Shown here: piece by piece, positions 46,418 through 58,998 of the stretch | Layout of the letters: each line of letters begins with the position of its first letter | How positions within the stretch are numbered: the first letter of the stretch is position 1 | Origin: Polytrichum commune | Lineage: Eukaryota > Streptophyta > Polytrichopsida > Polytrichales > Polytrichaceae | Length of the DNA stretch: 64,000 bases | Direction: 5' to 3' | Assembly (NCBI GenBank): GCA_950295325.1 | Contig: OX485805.1 | Coordinates: 37,933,501-37,997,500, forward strand | Position numbers and translations under genes: made by a program | Notes under the pieces: model-generated | Database searches by the model: none | Told to the model about the DNA's origin: nothing | Seen by the model: only the letters and a program-made list of their open reading frames with translations

Positions 46418-46975
46418 GTAAGAGGGCGAAAATTTCGGTTGATCCGTTGTTGTAGTTCGTCGATGCGATTTTGTCCTAGAGGGAGGTGAAACGTGTGTAA
46501 CTTCGTTGCTCTCCTTAGCGCCGGTAAGGATCTGCGTGAGAGGAGGCGTGATGTGCGTTTTCAAGTTGCGATCAAATCGATTGATGCATCATCCTCCCGA
46601 GTGTCGGAATACAGTAATTGGTTCATGCCTTATTCCGCATTGCGGCGACGTCTCTGTATGTCTGCAATGAAATATCGAATCGAAGAATAGCGTGAGCTTT
46701 GAAGTTGATCCTCTGAGTAATGAATGAAGTCCGCGCCATACTGCAATTGTATGAATAGCTGCTGTTTTGGTGCTCTTTATTGCATTATCCCCTGTGTTGG
46801 CGAAGAGTAATTGGTTTATGCTCTATTTCGCATTGCTGCAACATCGTGTTTGTCTAAGGATGTGTCGAATCGAAGGGTAGCGCGAGCTTTGAAGCTGATC
46901 CTCTAAGCAATAAATGAAGTCCGGGTGGCAGTGCGATTGTCTGACTAGCTGCTATTGTGGTGCTCTTCTTTGCAG
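46418..46975 (+). other. Leader (5' UTR) intron of GBSS
   Basis: Donor GGAAGAG/gtaaga at 46418; acceptor tcttctttgcag/AGAAAATGGCG ending at 46975, five bases before the start codon. The leader exon upstream of 46418 is GC-rich, but its 5' end is not visible. Confidence 0.7.
46612..46975 (+). repeat. Tandem duplication inside the GBSS leader intron
   Basis: Two units with a period of about 194 bp, near 46612-46790 and 46806-46975, share AGTAATTGGTT, GTCGAATCGAAG / ATCGAATCGAAG, GAGCTTTGAAG and TGAAGTCCG, and end TGGTGCTCTT. Only the second unit ends in a working acceptor (CTTTGCAG); the first reads TATTGCAT. Confidence 0.85.
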
Positions 46976-46980
46976 AGAAA

Positions 46981-48837
46981 ATGGCGACTATCTGTAACTT
47001 CCAGACCGTCGTATGCAGTCGCCTCGGGCAGCTGCAGTCTCCTCCTCAGAGCGATTGCCGGTGCGGTGAAGCGAGGAGTGCTGTAGCGACATTCCAAGGC
47101 CTTAGAGCATGCCGCATTAGCCAGAGGAACGGGAATGTGTCGGAGCAGCAGGTGCTGAGGCGGTCCATGGTGGGAAAGGTGCGCCCCGTGCACAGGCCGG
47201 CCACCGTTGTGGCCAGTGCTCAGAATGGCGGAGGACAGGCGAGTCACAGTGGCATGAATATCATCTTCATCGCAGCTGAAGTGGCGCCGTGGAGCAAGAC
47301 GGGAGGTCTTGGTGATGTTCTTGGCGGTCTTCCCCCCGCTTTGGCAGCGCGAGGTCACCGTGTCATGACGGTGTCACCAAGGTACGATCAGTACAAGGAT
47401 GCGTGGGATACAAACACTCCTACTGAGATCACTATAGGTGACAGAACAGAGACTGTGAACTTCTTTCACACACACAAGAGGGGAGTTGACAGAATCTTTA
47501 TAGATCACCCTCTGTTTTTGGCGAAGGTGTGGGGCAAAACAGGCAGCAAGATCTATGGTCCAAATTCTGGAACAGATTACGATGATAATCAGTTTCGGTT
47601 CATGCTGCTGGCGAAGGCCGCTATCGAGGCCGCCACGGTGTTAAACCTTGACAGCAACGACTACTTTAGTGGTCCCTACGGTGAAAATGTAGTGTTTGTA
47701 GCGAACGACTGGCACACCGCTCTTCTTCCATGCTACCTCAAGAGCGATTACAAGAGTGTTGGACGCTTCACGAAAGCGAAGGTTGCGTTTTGTGTGCACA
47801 ACATTGCCTACCAAGGGAGGTTTGCCTACGCCGATTTTGATCGGTTAGGGCTTGCCGATGAGTTCCGCAGTTCGTTTGATTTTATTGATGGGTATGAGAA
47901 ACCAGTGAAAGGGCGCAAAATTAACTGGATGAAGGCAGGGTTTGTGGAGTCCGATTTGAACTTGACAGTCAGCCCTAACTACGCGGCTGAATTGGTCTCT
48001 GGAGAAGACACAGGAGTGGAGCTTCATACAGTAGTTCAAAAGGAGCGTATAAAAGGAATTGTGAATGGCATGGATGTACAAGAATGGGATCCTTCTGCTG
48101 ACAAGCACCTTGATACTCCGTACGACATCAGCACGGTCTTTGACGCCAAGCCTTTACTGAAGGAGGCATTGCAAGCAGAAGTTGGGTTACCAGTACGGCC
48201 AGAAGTTCCCCTTTTCGGTTTCATTGGTAGACTGGAAGAGCAGAAGGGTTCAGATATTCTAGCCGAGGCTGTTGAGGATTTCTTGAAGGAGGACATTCAG
48301 TTGATTGTATTGGGTACAGGAAAGAAGCATCTGGAGAAGCAGCTGGAGGAGTTAGAGACCAAGTTTCCTGGCAAAGCAGTGGGTGTGGTGAAATTTAACA
48401 CCCCTTTGGCCCACATGATTACAGCTGGGGCGGATTTCATATTGGTGCCCAGTCGGTTTGAGCCCTGTGGACTGATCCAACTGCACGCCATGCGATACGG
48501 AACGATCCCAGTTGTGGCTTCAACAGGTGGACTTGTCGACACAGTGGAAGAGGGTGTAACGGGTTTCCAAGTTGGAAAGCCGTTCAATGTTGATTGTGAA
48601 AAGGTGGACCCTGTGGACGTGAAGGCTTTGTCTGCAACGGTGAAGAGGGCAGTTAAATCTTATGGTACCCCTGCATTTTCCAAAATGATTAGAACTTGTA
48701 TGGCCCAGGATTTGTCATGGAAGGGACCAGCACGAGTCTGGGAGGAGGCCTTGTTGGGAATGCAAGTGGAAGGTGGTGCTGGACAGGAAGGTGATGAAAT
48801 AGCACCTAAAGCGTTGGCTAATATTGCAGCCCCTTGA
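46981..48837 (+). CDS. GBSS: Granule-bound starch synthase, chloroplast
   Basis: 618 residues from the ATG at 46981; frames reaching back to 46957 cross the leader-intron acceptor. Residues 1 to about 80 are a transit peptide. The GT5 glycosyltransferase domain begins near residue 92 with [26 protein letters not shown] (from residue 106) is the ADP-glucose-binding motif. [37 protein letters not shown] and [12 protein letters not shown] follow, then [18 protein letters not shown] and the second glycine loop [12 protein letters not shown] (near 515). The enzyme elongates amylose from ADP-glucose in the starch granule. The coding region has no intron, whereas angiosperm GBSSI has about a dozen. 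An AATAAA at 49293 could direct polyadenylation. Confidence 0.97.
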   Translation: MATICNFQTVVCSRLGQLQSPPQSDCRCGEARSAVATFQGLRACRISQRNGNVSEQQVLRRSMVGKVRPVHRPATVVASAQNGGGQASHSGMNIIFIAAEVAPWSKTGGLGDVLGGLPPALAARGHRVMTVSPRYDQYKDAWDTNTPTEITIGDRTETVNFFHTHKRGVDRIFIDHPLFLAKVWGKTGSKIYGPNSGTDYDDNQFRFMLLAKAAIEAATVLNLDSNDYFSGPYGENVVFVANDWHTALLPCYLKSDYKSVGRFTKAKVAFCVHNIAYQGRFAYADFDRLGLADEFRSSFDFIDGYEKPVKGRKINWMKAGFVESDLNLTVSPNYAAELVSGEDTGVELHTVVQKERIKGIVNGMDVQEWDPSADKHLDTPYDISTVFDAKPLLKEALQAEVGLPVRPEVPLFGFIGRLEEQKGSDILAEAVEDFLKEDIQLIVLGTGKKHLEKQLEELETKFPGKAVGVVKFNTPLAHMITAGADFILVPSRFEPCGLIQLHAMRYGTIPVVASTGGLVDTVEEGVTGFQVGKPFNVDCEKVDPVDVKALSATVKRAVKSYGTPAFSKMIRTCMAQDLSWKGPARVWEEALLGMQVEGGAGQEGDEIAPKALANIAAP

Positions 48838-50536
48838 AGATTTGGTGAATTTGTGATTCGTTTGCTTGATAGCAGCCATTGCGGAGTCCACCTTCTTCCT
48901 CCTTCAATGGCATACACTGTCGAATCAACTTCAGGTTCACAGATGTCCCCATTTGAAGAGACGTGATAACTAGGATTTGATGACCCTTCATAGGTCTCCA
49001 TAGGTCAGAAAATACCCAGACAATGGCTCTACACAGGTACTCATGAAATCAATTGCACCTACATTGGTGTGACGGGATTACTTTTAAGACGTGGTTGTGG
49101 CTGGGGTCAGATCTGTCTGGCGAGTTTTTGACCACTGAGTACAACGCATTTTGTGTACATCAGGATAGCCTTGCCTTGCAGGATCTCGCATTGTTCCTCT
49201 CAACTGTCATTTACCTCTTCATGACCCAAAGTTTACCTCTTGATATCAGTGATAGCAAGAGCTGGAATTCTGCTTGTATGAAATTTTTGTAGCAATAAAT
49301 TATCTCCTCGGAGTAATGTGACATGTGAGATGTAGCCTCCATTGTTTGATTCACCACATTCTCTGTCTCGAATGTTTTGAGGATCTGAGGCTGGAGAGTC
49401 TTGAAGGAATATTGGTTGGTGGAGCATGTTATTGTTGGGAAGAGTGGAGCCAACCGGGAAAGTATGATGTTAAAGACTTATCTGGACAAATTCAAAATTC
49501 TTAACTGTCTGTATGCTTTGTTACTACTTGATTATGGCTGTTCTGTGCAAGTCAATGTTGCGGATTCTGTTGGAGAATCTTAGATCATGTTCCTATGCAT
49601 TGCTTGTGTTATTGACTATTAACTTTCTATCGCAATCTTTGATGAAGCTGGGACTTGGGATTCAGGTGGAATTTGTTTGAAGCGTTGAATTAGATAGACC
49701 GCAGTGTTTAGCATGGTTGTTGATGGAGCTTTGAAATTTCTCGCTGGTTCTTTTCCCTATTTGCTAGAGAGACAATATGTGCATGTCACCATCTCAGCTC
49801 AGACTATCACTTTGCAGTTATGTTTATGTGGGGTGGTCGTTTACAAGATTAGTATCAGCACTAGTGGAGCTGGAAGAGGATGAGAACTCACACGTTTGTC
49901 ATGTGCAGGAAACTGAACCAACTTCTACAGGCTAGGAGATTGATACTCATACCATGTAATTGTCTAGAGATCATGATTTGTAGCATTTTGTACTAAGACG
50001 CCTATGCAGAGCTGCAGGGCTACTGAAATTAAAGGCACTATCAGGTATTTATTTCCATTTGAAGTTACAAACACCTTGAAAATTCAAGGCTTAGTGGAAT
50101 CCCAGGTGGGTGTTCATATAATAGCAATATTTGCATCTTGCGTGAGTTTATTCTTTCACTCATGGATGCCAATTCTAACAGATTCCTTCTGCCTTTGCGG
50201 TATTTACAGTTCTGGTGTCCCCGAGGAACACCATTTTTGATGCTGCTATGGAATCATCAAGTTTGGTAAGTTATGTGTTCTACGATAATTGCAGTTTCCA
50301 AGCACTCGACATCATCTCGTGTCTCATAATGGAAGGAGAATTTTGTGCAGAATAACTTGGCAAATGAACATCAACCGCTCACTTTCACCCCCAGAGGAGC
50401 ATCAACGGGGAGGTCCTTTTTGACCAAGCTTGTGGGACCCTTTCATGCTTCAGCCACCAGTTCCGCACTTTCTGGAAATTTTAATCATACATGCCTACGT
50501 CGCCAATGCTTGTGTGAGTGGTGATCAGTGCCCAGG
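48838..50536. other. GBSS 3' flank, no further gene
   Basis: Probably begins with GBSS 3' untranslated sequence (AATAAA at 49293). No coding or named repeat is visible to 50536. Confidence 0.5.
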
Positions 50537-50755
50537 GAGATTTTTGGGCAGAACCGGTTGAGATCCTAGTGTTTCCTAGTCCAAAAGGTTACATGTTGTG
50601 ATCTTTCAGCATTTCTTCATGAATTTGAGGTATATTCCATAGATTCCCCTAAAATGATCGGTAATTTTCCTGAAGCCTTGAACCTCAACCGGTTATTTTC
50701 AAAGTCAACTGGTTTATCTATAACTAGCACCGGTTCTCCCTGTTCATTGGTGGCG
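50537..50755 (+). repeat. AACCGGTT-rich dispersed repeat, copy 3 (uninterrupted)
   Basis: Carries GAGATTTTTGGGCA, CTAGTGTTTCC, GAGGTATATTCC, AAAATGATCGGTAATTTTCC and CCTCAACCGGTTATTTTC in the family order. It is the empty-site reference for the MITE insertion at 5106-5369. Confidence 0.78.
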
Positions 50756-53314
50756 ATAATGTAGAGGATGCTAAATCCAACACCTATGCACACCTCCTAA
50801 TCTTGTACTTGGAACACAATTTAAACAATCTCAATGTCTCTGGTGTAAGGAGGGGCAGTTTTGGGAGAATGCGGGGTTGCTTTTGAGTGAAAGTAGGATT
50901 GGATTGGGGCAAGCATCGGAACATAGCTGGGGGTGGCATACTTTACATGTATTTGTTAACATTCCACATGTAAAAGTTAAGGTTGAGGCATCCATAGTCG
51001 ACCATGTCCATTTAAGTGCTCACTAGGGTTATGTAATGCCGACATGGATGAGATCTATATTTTTTAGGCGAACGGAGTTAAGGTTTATGTGGTGGCGGCT
51101 TGTGATTGATTAGCCTCATAAGAGTTTTGACAACTGTTGTAGCCAAGCATTAGCATTGAGATGATTGGTTATGGGTTAACCTATAAATCGACTATGTGTT
51201 AACCTAACTTTCCCACTTCAAAATTTGTAGCAATTTCCATATGCATAGAAAAAAAAAAATTTCTTTTGCATTCTCCTTAGAATTTATTTTTCTTTGCAAG
51301 GAAAAGATTCCCTGCTATTACTCCTTGTAAACATATGCAAATTATCTGATTTTATTGGTTATGAATGCCTCAACCTTACAAGTTTTATTTTTTAAAATTT
51401 AATAAAAATTTCAATTAATTAAATGTACTTTAATAATAAAATTGGGTGGAAAGTTGGTTTTAGTGCAAGGGTGGTTTGGGCAAAAGGTAGGGGTGGTTTT
51501 GGGAGTTGTTTGCAATGGAAAAAGTGGGGTGGGGGGGGGGTGTCTAGGGATGGATTTAGGAAGCTAGGGGTAAGTGACTTAAAAGATTTGTAGTATATTT
51601 ATTTGATGTGCAATTTATTCTATTCTTTTGTTTCTACTATGTCCAAGCCAATTTGCTAAGCCAATCATGCCTACCATTAATCCAAAAATAGGTTAAATCG
51701 CTTAAAGTGTTGGTTTCAAGCACCCTCCACCTTAAGCTACACTAACAAGTGCAATTTAGCTTGCCTTCGAAAAGAGGTTGCTTCTTTACCCATGCAATAA
51801 TTACCTTGGGTCAAAACCATCTTACAAAAACTTTTGACTTTGTTTATACATCTATATGACAACCATAGTAAAATAAAAATTCATGTATGATGCAATTGTG
51901 ATAATAAGTATGAAAAATAGCTTGGAATGTTGATAAATTAGCATGGGGCAATGTAATTGCACATATCAATGTAGCTAGAGGTGCCCAATTCCATTAGCGA
52001 TCCAATTTATAAACTTGTTTTTGGTCCCAAAGTGGGTAGTTACATTTGTCAAAATGAATGCTAATGATGTTATTTTAAGGATACAATATGTAGCTCATTG
52101 GCTAAGAGGGACATAAAGTCAATGTTGGACACCCACTACTAGCATATGAGACACAAGGAGCTTGTCACTATGATTTTCACCAATGCAAGACAAGTTGCCT
52201 AAGATTCACATGCTTGTAGTGACTGTTTGCGCGGGGGGGGGGGGGGGGGTGGGTTATGAAATTTTGTGAACTCAATTGCACCAACCTCTTACTAAAAGGA
52301 ATTACTAATTTTTGAAATTTTTTTGGCATGTTAAGGGTCTCAAGTGCTCAAAATATATGTTATGGATGGGTTTTTGGAGACAAGGAAAATGAAAGTTTGT
52401 CATTGATAAGTTCATCTTTAGTCGATTCTTAATAGAACAACCCTTATAGCTATATTGTTCTAGTGGGAATCTTTGATTGCATGAGTAAGTTGAAATGAAC
52501 TTGTCAAGACGGTCAAGTATACGAGGAATCCAATGCACATTCCCTATCACAAGTAAATATGACAATGTGATAGGGTTTACTTGTAATATACAAGTTAAAT
52601 GACATAAATTTGTGGTGAGATTTTGGGTGCAAGATGTGGTTGACCATATGGAAATAGGCTTAGGCAATAAAGAGTACTCAATATTCCTAGAGACCACATT
52701 GTGGTGTCCACATCACTCCACCCCCCTTAACACCAGTTGGAGCTTGGAGATCCTTGAGAAGAGAATATTGTTGAAGGGGAGTATTCAAGGTCTACTTGAT
52801 AACGATGTTTTGAAAAGTAATTTTGGATTTACCATGGTATTTAAAACACGCATGTGTTATTTGGTTACTTTTCTTGATCGAGTAAAGGTGTATCTATAAT
52901 GAGGATCAAAAAACAAACACCATAAAGATACATGTGTGAAAGGGATAAGACTATGTCCTTAAATTTTCTTAACTACTCCACACTTGATGGTGAACACAAC
53001 TGGGAAGACTGCGTATTCAATTAAGGAATCAACAAACATGCAATTATGATAATCAAAACTAAATCAAATTTTCATAAATTCGATTTTCAATCTAGTTTTT
53101 GTTGATGTTTCATCATAGATTTGCTAATACAATTCAAAATTGAAGCCTTTAAACTCGTCAATAGAAGATGGAGAATATGAAAATCAAACTGAATTTAACA
53201 TCCTCATACCTTGTGGTTCTTCATTGAGCTCGTAGTCAATCTCCCATCACAAGAAACCTCCGTCTCATTCATTATCCCCTATCACTCTTTGTGATCTACC
53301 TAGTATTGGTACGA
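50756..53314. other. AT-rich intergenic stretch
   Basis: Contains homopolymer G tracts (about 51530-51540 and 52232-52248). No gene is supported. Confidence 0.5.
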
Positions 53315-53540
53315 CCCATGTTGCTTTGGTATATATTAGGTGAATGCATGGTACCAATAATCAACACCGATAATGGTATCAAAAACCCTACCCATGGGTA
53401 TGAAAATTGTAATCCCAGTCAAATATTGGAACCTGGAGGTTATCTAGGTGAGAGAATCTTTGTATATCTGAGTTATCATTTGGGTCAATACCATTCGAAA
53501 ACCATATTGATACAAGGGCAAGCCTGCTTAGGTATGAAGG
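53315..53540 (-). repeat. Relative of the 5106-5369 element
   Basis: Matches the reverse complement of the MITE interior: TAGGTGAATGCATGGTA, ACCTACCCATG-like, GTCAAATATTG, TCTTTGTATAT and GGGTCAATACC occur in the same order. The ends are not clearly preserved. Confidence 0.65.
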
Positions 53541-55641
53541 TTCTTGTATGGTGTATAGACCTGAATGGTATGGAAAACAAAAATACCACCAAACACCCTA
53601 CTTGATTACAAAAGTGTATGGAAAATGTTGAAATCCTCATTATGGATGTATGAATGGTATAAAGAAAACGATCGATACCAGAGCAACGATGGTTACGAGT
53701 CATGACCGATCGAATGTTGATTCCGATGCGATTCCCAAGTGATGCTCTGCGGCCACACCACACATCACTTGCAGGAAACAGACAGAAACATTAGTTGAAT
53801 CTGACAGAGACACGGAGCTTGGTGAACGTGAGCCGCAGATTGCTTCCTCACACTTTGAGCATGGGAAAAGCGACCTCGTCACTGCTGATGGCCATCTTCT
53901 TCTGCTTGGTGTAACTTAAGTGCAATCACAGGAGAGATGTACTTTGTCGATGGACGGAAGTTCCAGTGAACGGGGAGAATTTGAGCAAAATCCGGTCGAG
54001 ATCCAAGTGTTTCCAAATCCACCTGGTTACATGTTGATTTCTTTTGATTAACTTTAAAACTAAAATAAAAATAAAACTCATCTGGGTAATCTGTAATCGG
54101 TGGTTGGCTTTTCCCGATTCGTAGGACGGAACCGCATCCTCAGAATCGCACAAGAGTTATCTGTTCAATGTTTGTTCAGTTCTGATGGCCATTCAATTGC
54201 AAGGCTCTGCAACTGTTTATCTCCCACACTGCCTGTGTTTGTTAGATCATCGGTAAGAATTTACAGGGAAAGAAGTAAACTGGACCTAATCTTCTTGGAT
54301 TTTCCGTCCCACAAGGGCGATTTACAACATTCCCCCCTGGCACAATTCCCTCTTGTGTGTGGGAAAAACGTAAGAATTCCCTTCAAAAGGAGGGAATTAT
54401 GTCAAAGTGGGATAGTGGGAAAACCATCCCATTTCCCAAATGCTCCTTGTGTCCCATTTGATCTGATCTGCACTCATCTGCCTGTTGCCTAGTGTGGTGT
54501 TGTTGCAACGATTTGTTGTATTCTACGTTAGATTGAACTCGATTGTTGAAGGTGGACTGTTTAGAGACTTTTCGACATCTAGGGTTAGAGTTAACACTGA
54601 GGTCTCTTTTGTGGTGAAGTTGCTTACGATTTATGCATGCGATCGACCTGGTTCGATTGAGTTCTGGGAAAGGATTTTCTACTGACTACAATGATTACGT
54701 CCGCGGATTTTGTGGTGACTCCACAAGTACTTGCGATCTCTGCAAAGAAGGAAGAAAGAGATTCACAAAAGGGATGCAGTAGAACAAAAGTCTACTCATG
54801 CTTGCAAAAATGTTGTCTAAGGGAGACGAGCTTATAGCGGTTGTTTCCGGCATTTCAGCATATGTAGGGTACTAATGATTCTAGAGCGAAGTAATAATTA
54901 CATGAGTACATCAGCAATTGAGAAATGAGCTTACAATTCTGGAGCCAAGATGAATGTCTGTTGAATTCTTAAGGTGTTTACTCATAGATTTCCTGTAGCA
55001 ATCTCTTTCGTTTATGTACATTTCAGACTTGAATATGTACACATAATTTGTTAGAAACCACGTAAGACTTGTAGTGTTTGAATTAAGCATGTCTTAGATA
55101 TCACCCACATATTCTTGAAGAGTGTATCTGTAAAGTTTTTCACTTGAGGTGCACTTGGTGTGGAGAGCCTTAAAGTGGAGACCTCCAAGTAAATTTGATG
55201 TTCAGAACTAAGATTTGTTTAATTCCTGGTGGAATATGATTGTGTTCATTTGATGCAAAACAATACGAATTCATCATGCCAGTGTGGGGGTCCCATTTAC
55301 CCAGCACCCACTGTTTGGGGCCCCTTTTTTTTTTATCTCTCTCTCGTATGATCTGTGCATATAGTGGCATATATTTCAGCGTTGTGTTTTGCAAAGTGGA
55401 AAACTGCAAGAGGAAACAGAACACATTGTGAATTTACATCCCGATGAAATCACTCCAGGCTAGTCCGGGCACTTGCAGTTAATGCCATATATATTTAAAA
55501 AAGAAACAACAGGGTGCTGTTTTTGAAGGGAGGGGGAGCACATGGCTATTGTATTCATAAATCAGCAACTAGAACATTGATCCACATCAACTGGTATTCT
55601 GTACATAGTTGCAAATGCAGCGAATAGGGAACATAAATATA
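53541..55641. other. Intergenic stretch
   Basis: A partial AACCGGTT-family fragment lies at about 53970-54055 (GGGGAGAATTTGAGCA, GTGTTTCCAAATCCACCTGG). Frames such as 54100-54492 have no recognisable domain. Confidence 0.45.
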
Positions 55642-56115
55642 TCAATGGTAGGGATGTTTGTATCTACTAATGTAATCTATCAATTCTAATAATGTATATG
55701 GCAACCCTTGGAAACACAACACAACTAAGGCTATGGCAATTACGATCGAAGTCCACCCAAGAGTGCCGTAAGAAGGTTTGGAGGCCGGTCCACAATCAAG
55801 AGACGGACACCTCCCGAAAGCCTTCTGGCAACCTATGTCACAATGAGCATCCGTGGTCCCACAGTATCCAAAGGCACTGCAACAATGATCCGAAACGATG
55901 CATTTGCCATAACTCACATGCAGCAAACATGGATCAACTCCACACCGGCCATAGGAGTGACTTGAACAGCAGGCAAAGGGCGCAGAGCAGTTATTGTAAG
56001 CTTCGTGAGGTCCACATGTACATGATCCGACAATCTGAGATGCTACCTGCGGGGGTGGCAGACACAGGAGGAGAAAGAAATTTATAACTTGCATCAAAGT
56101 CATCTTCAAATTCAT
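55642..56115 (-). CDS. Secreted hevein-like (chitin-binding type 1) protein A
   Basis: 157 residues. A signal peptide is visible (INFFLLLCLPPPQVASQ). A reduced first Cys-rich segment (CTCGPHEAYNNCSAPFACCS) is followed by a well-formed hevein-like domain: RCGVDP, GKCIVSDHCCSAFGYCG, AHCDIGCQKAFGRC. A hydrophobic C-terminal stretch (about 116-136) follows LGWTS and then a short polar tail, suggesting a membrane anchor. Hevein domains bind chitin or related N-acetylglucosamine polymers at the cell surface and are common in defence proteins; no chitinase domain is present. It is a paralogue of 60734-61255. It looks like a single exon. Confidence 0.82.
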   Translation of the reverse strand: MNLKMTLMQVINFFLLLCLPPPQVASQIVGSCTCGPHEAYNNCSAPFACCSSHSYGRCGVDPCLLHVSYGKCIVSDHCCSAFGYCGTTDAHCDIGCQKAFGRCPSLDCGPASKPSYGTLGWTSIVIAIALVVLCFQGLPYTLLELIDYISRYKHPYH

Positions 56116-58842
56116 CTTGCTCGTGGGCTGTCAAGAAAAGGAATCAGATCATGCAGAGTCTGGAATGATAATCAATGGGGTGACTTTTTTGCTCGTGAGG
56201 TATGTGAGCCTGATGTGGTCACTCCTCTTCTTGATCAGACATGACCTATATTTGAGTGAACGTATATAGCAAGGCTTGTAGTCGCGAACAGGCACCAGAA
56301 AGACATCACGAGTTATACAACGAGATCAATGGACTTTAAATATGTGCATGCTTGAACTATGGACATCATTCCAGTAGGTTCAATAATAAACACATTTGAG
56401 AGGGGCCTATGTGACCATGACTTGGAGAGAAAGAAATATCTTCTCAGTTGTGACTTCTTAGAAATTCTACTGTGACAATCAACTTAACTCCAATTCCGAA
56501 ACCTGAAATCAAAGTCTATGTGATTCGCAAGTGCTAACTGGACGAGAGAACTCCAGCTGGTCCAATCCACCGGCCAAAAGTGTCTGTGGAGTTTGAAGTG
56601 CCCGGAGGAGGGCCACATACTGTAATCAATGCACTGAAAATCACTCATAGCTGTACACTAGACTCGCTCTCACACGTGGAGGTTAATTACAAGAACCTTC
56701 TGGCCGAAATTAGCCGACACTGGCAGACGAGCAGATTTAAGCAGCCAAGGGAGATTGGACAAGAATTTGTTGCACTTGACTGCAAAATGAAACTGGAGGC
56801 ACTCGATCCAGACTCGAGAGGCTCTCTATAGCCTCTACGTTCCCTGATGTTTCTTCAAATGCTAAAAAGCTATCGTTTCAAGTCTTTGTCAACCACCTCT
56901 CCTGGGATGGCTTCTATTGCAGCTGCGATGACTGCGAGTCCTCTACATCCGAAAATTTGTTGAAAGGGTCTCTTCATGCATCTCCTTGACTAGGCTCACA
57001 CCGATCTAATGTGGAAAGTTTCATAACGGTTTTATTATGCTAGGCATATGGATATTTTCCTCCCAATTTTACTGTTATTAGTGAGCCTGCTGCCTCCCCA
57101 CTTTCTACGAGTCCCTTGATTCTTGAGCACCGGGCTCCAAGAAGCATCAAACTTAATACAATCTCAAGTCTCGTGGTTTTTGTGGGTGGAATCCAAAGTT
57201 GTGCCACCTTATCCTGAAGCTATTTTTGTCATCCTTGCGCTTGGAGTGGGTGATCTATCTATATTTATATATATAATGTATGTTCCGGGTTGATTAAAGT
57301 TTGCGTTAAAAAAATCACAAGGGGCCACTCACATTTATTTGTTTCCATGTTAAAGAACCTCCTTGATTAAATAATTTATATATCAAGGTAGCTCCACGGA
57401 ATAAACACTACTCAACAACGTGGGCCCTTAGAATATAACAATGGAATTCTCGGAGCTCAGTCTGAATCTAAGTCTTCTTTTATAGCTTTTCGAGCATCTG
57501 ACAATTATATTCTGAGGGCTCATAGAATGAGAATTGAATGTTGAGTAATGTTATGGAAGGTTTGGTGTTGGTGTAAGGTTGAACTACCTTAATTAATGCT
57601 TGTTTTTAGACATTTGTCCCATTAGAGATAAAATCATCCCAAATTTGTTCTCCTTATGATAATGTAGGGCTTTCTTCCCCCCCAAAAATTAATTTTTGTT
57701 GGATTTCATGCATGTCATAGAGCTTAAATCCAAAAACCAATTTTGCAAAACAAGGGAAACCTAAAACTTGAATATGTAGAGGATGATTTCAAACAACATT
57801 CAAAATGATTTCAACATTTCACATAATTTTATTATGTGATAAAAATTACATAGAACATGTGCATAACATAGATACATATCACATGTGCACAACCATGTAA
57901 TCAACAAATACTAAAAAGAACTTAGATGCTTAGTACACAAATACATAACCTACAAAACATATGCTTGGCATAACATACTGTTATCCCAAAGTTAAGTTAA
58001 CACAAGCCCTTCACTCATCTATCCCTACCCCAAATACCCCTAAATGCTCTCCAACAACTTGGTGCTTGTCCCAACTCATACCGCGATCATGCATTTATAT
58101 CTCTAACAACAACAAAAATTCAACCATCTTTTCACTCCTTTATGGACTTTGCACTTGTCATCCAAGCTAGATTCGTCGGCATGAATATGCCCATCCTTCA
58201 AAACTTCCTCAACTATCGGACTAATAATCACACTTGCTTCCAAGTCACTCAAGATGCAACATAATGGCAATACATGTGCCATGCATTAAAGAACTTCAAT
58301 ATATCCTTGAAGTTTTGCGTATCTGCCAGACCCCATATTTATCCTAACCCCTTATCTACCTAATGTATTGGTAATTCTAACCTCTCTCACTTGGACAATC
58401 TTTAAACAATTCAAAATTAGAGTAGCTAAGGTTTGGGGGCACTGCCGGTTCAACACCAACTATAAGGTAGATGGGTCTTGAATGGTCCCTATTTTCTAGC
58501 TAGCTCACTTCTCTTAGGACATGAAACACAAAATTAGTATGAGATAGTTGGCAAATCCAAATTGAGGTTGTAGTCACTTTCCTCATGATTTCAAAGTTTG
58601 TATGAATACCTCATTCATTATCAAGGTGAAACATTCCGTGTTTATTAAACGGTTATATATGTCCCTCCCCAATTATGTTGACTACTGAACTTAGAATAAT
58701 CATCATATATTGAGTATTTAGTCCAATAACTTCTAAACACTTATCTTTTTGGTATGTGTTGTTGGAGCCACATCTAACCACACACCACTAAAGTATAAAT
58801 GTTTGGTTAAGATAAGTAATCAAATTAGGCACATCTACCTTA
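56116..58842. other. Between the hevein-like genes
   Basis: Upstream of hevein-like A, at 56203-56270, lies the motif ATGTGAGCCTGATGTGGTCA followed by ATATTTGAG, shared with hevein-like B and with 15843-15910. The rest shows no supported gene. Confidence 0.5.
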
Positions 58843-58948
58843 AGCGTAGTCCACCCAAGAGCACCACAAGATTTCGTACGGTTGCACACAATTAGATTGA
58901 ATGGCCAAAAAACCTTTTGGTAACAAACACAATGAGCTTGAGTTCATA
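58843..58948 (-). pseudogene. Decayed hevein-like gene fragment
   Basis: About 106 bp match the 3' part of hevein-like B. On the minus strand they line up with its CVGCQKDFGYCP to CGALGWTTL coding, for example CTTGTGGTGCTCTTGGGTGG against CTTGTGGTGCGCTTGGGTGG. Substitutions have destroyed the cysteines and the frame. The fragment ends about 50 bp before the MITE at 58999. Confidence 0.85.
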
Positions 58949-58998
58949 TTCTTGAAAACCTGAAGAATGTGTACCTACAAACCACATATTGGAGCAAA

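Noticed and set aside
46945-47358. Minus-strand frame of 137 codons opposite the GBSS start
   Set aside because: It is the complement of GBSS coding sequence, with no family signature.
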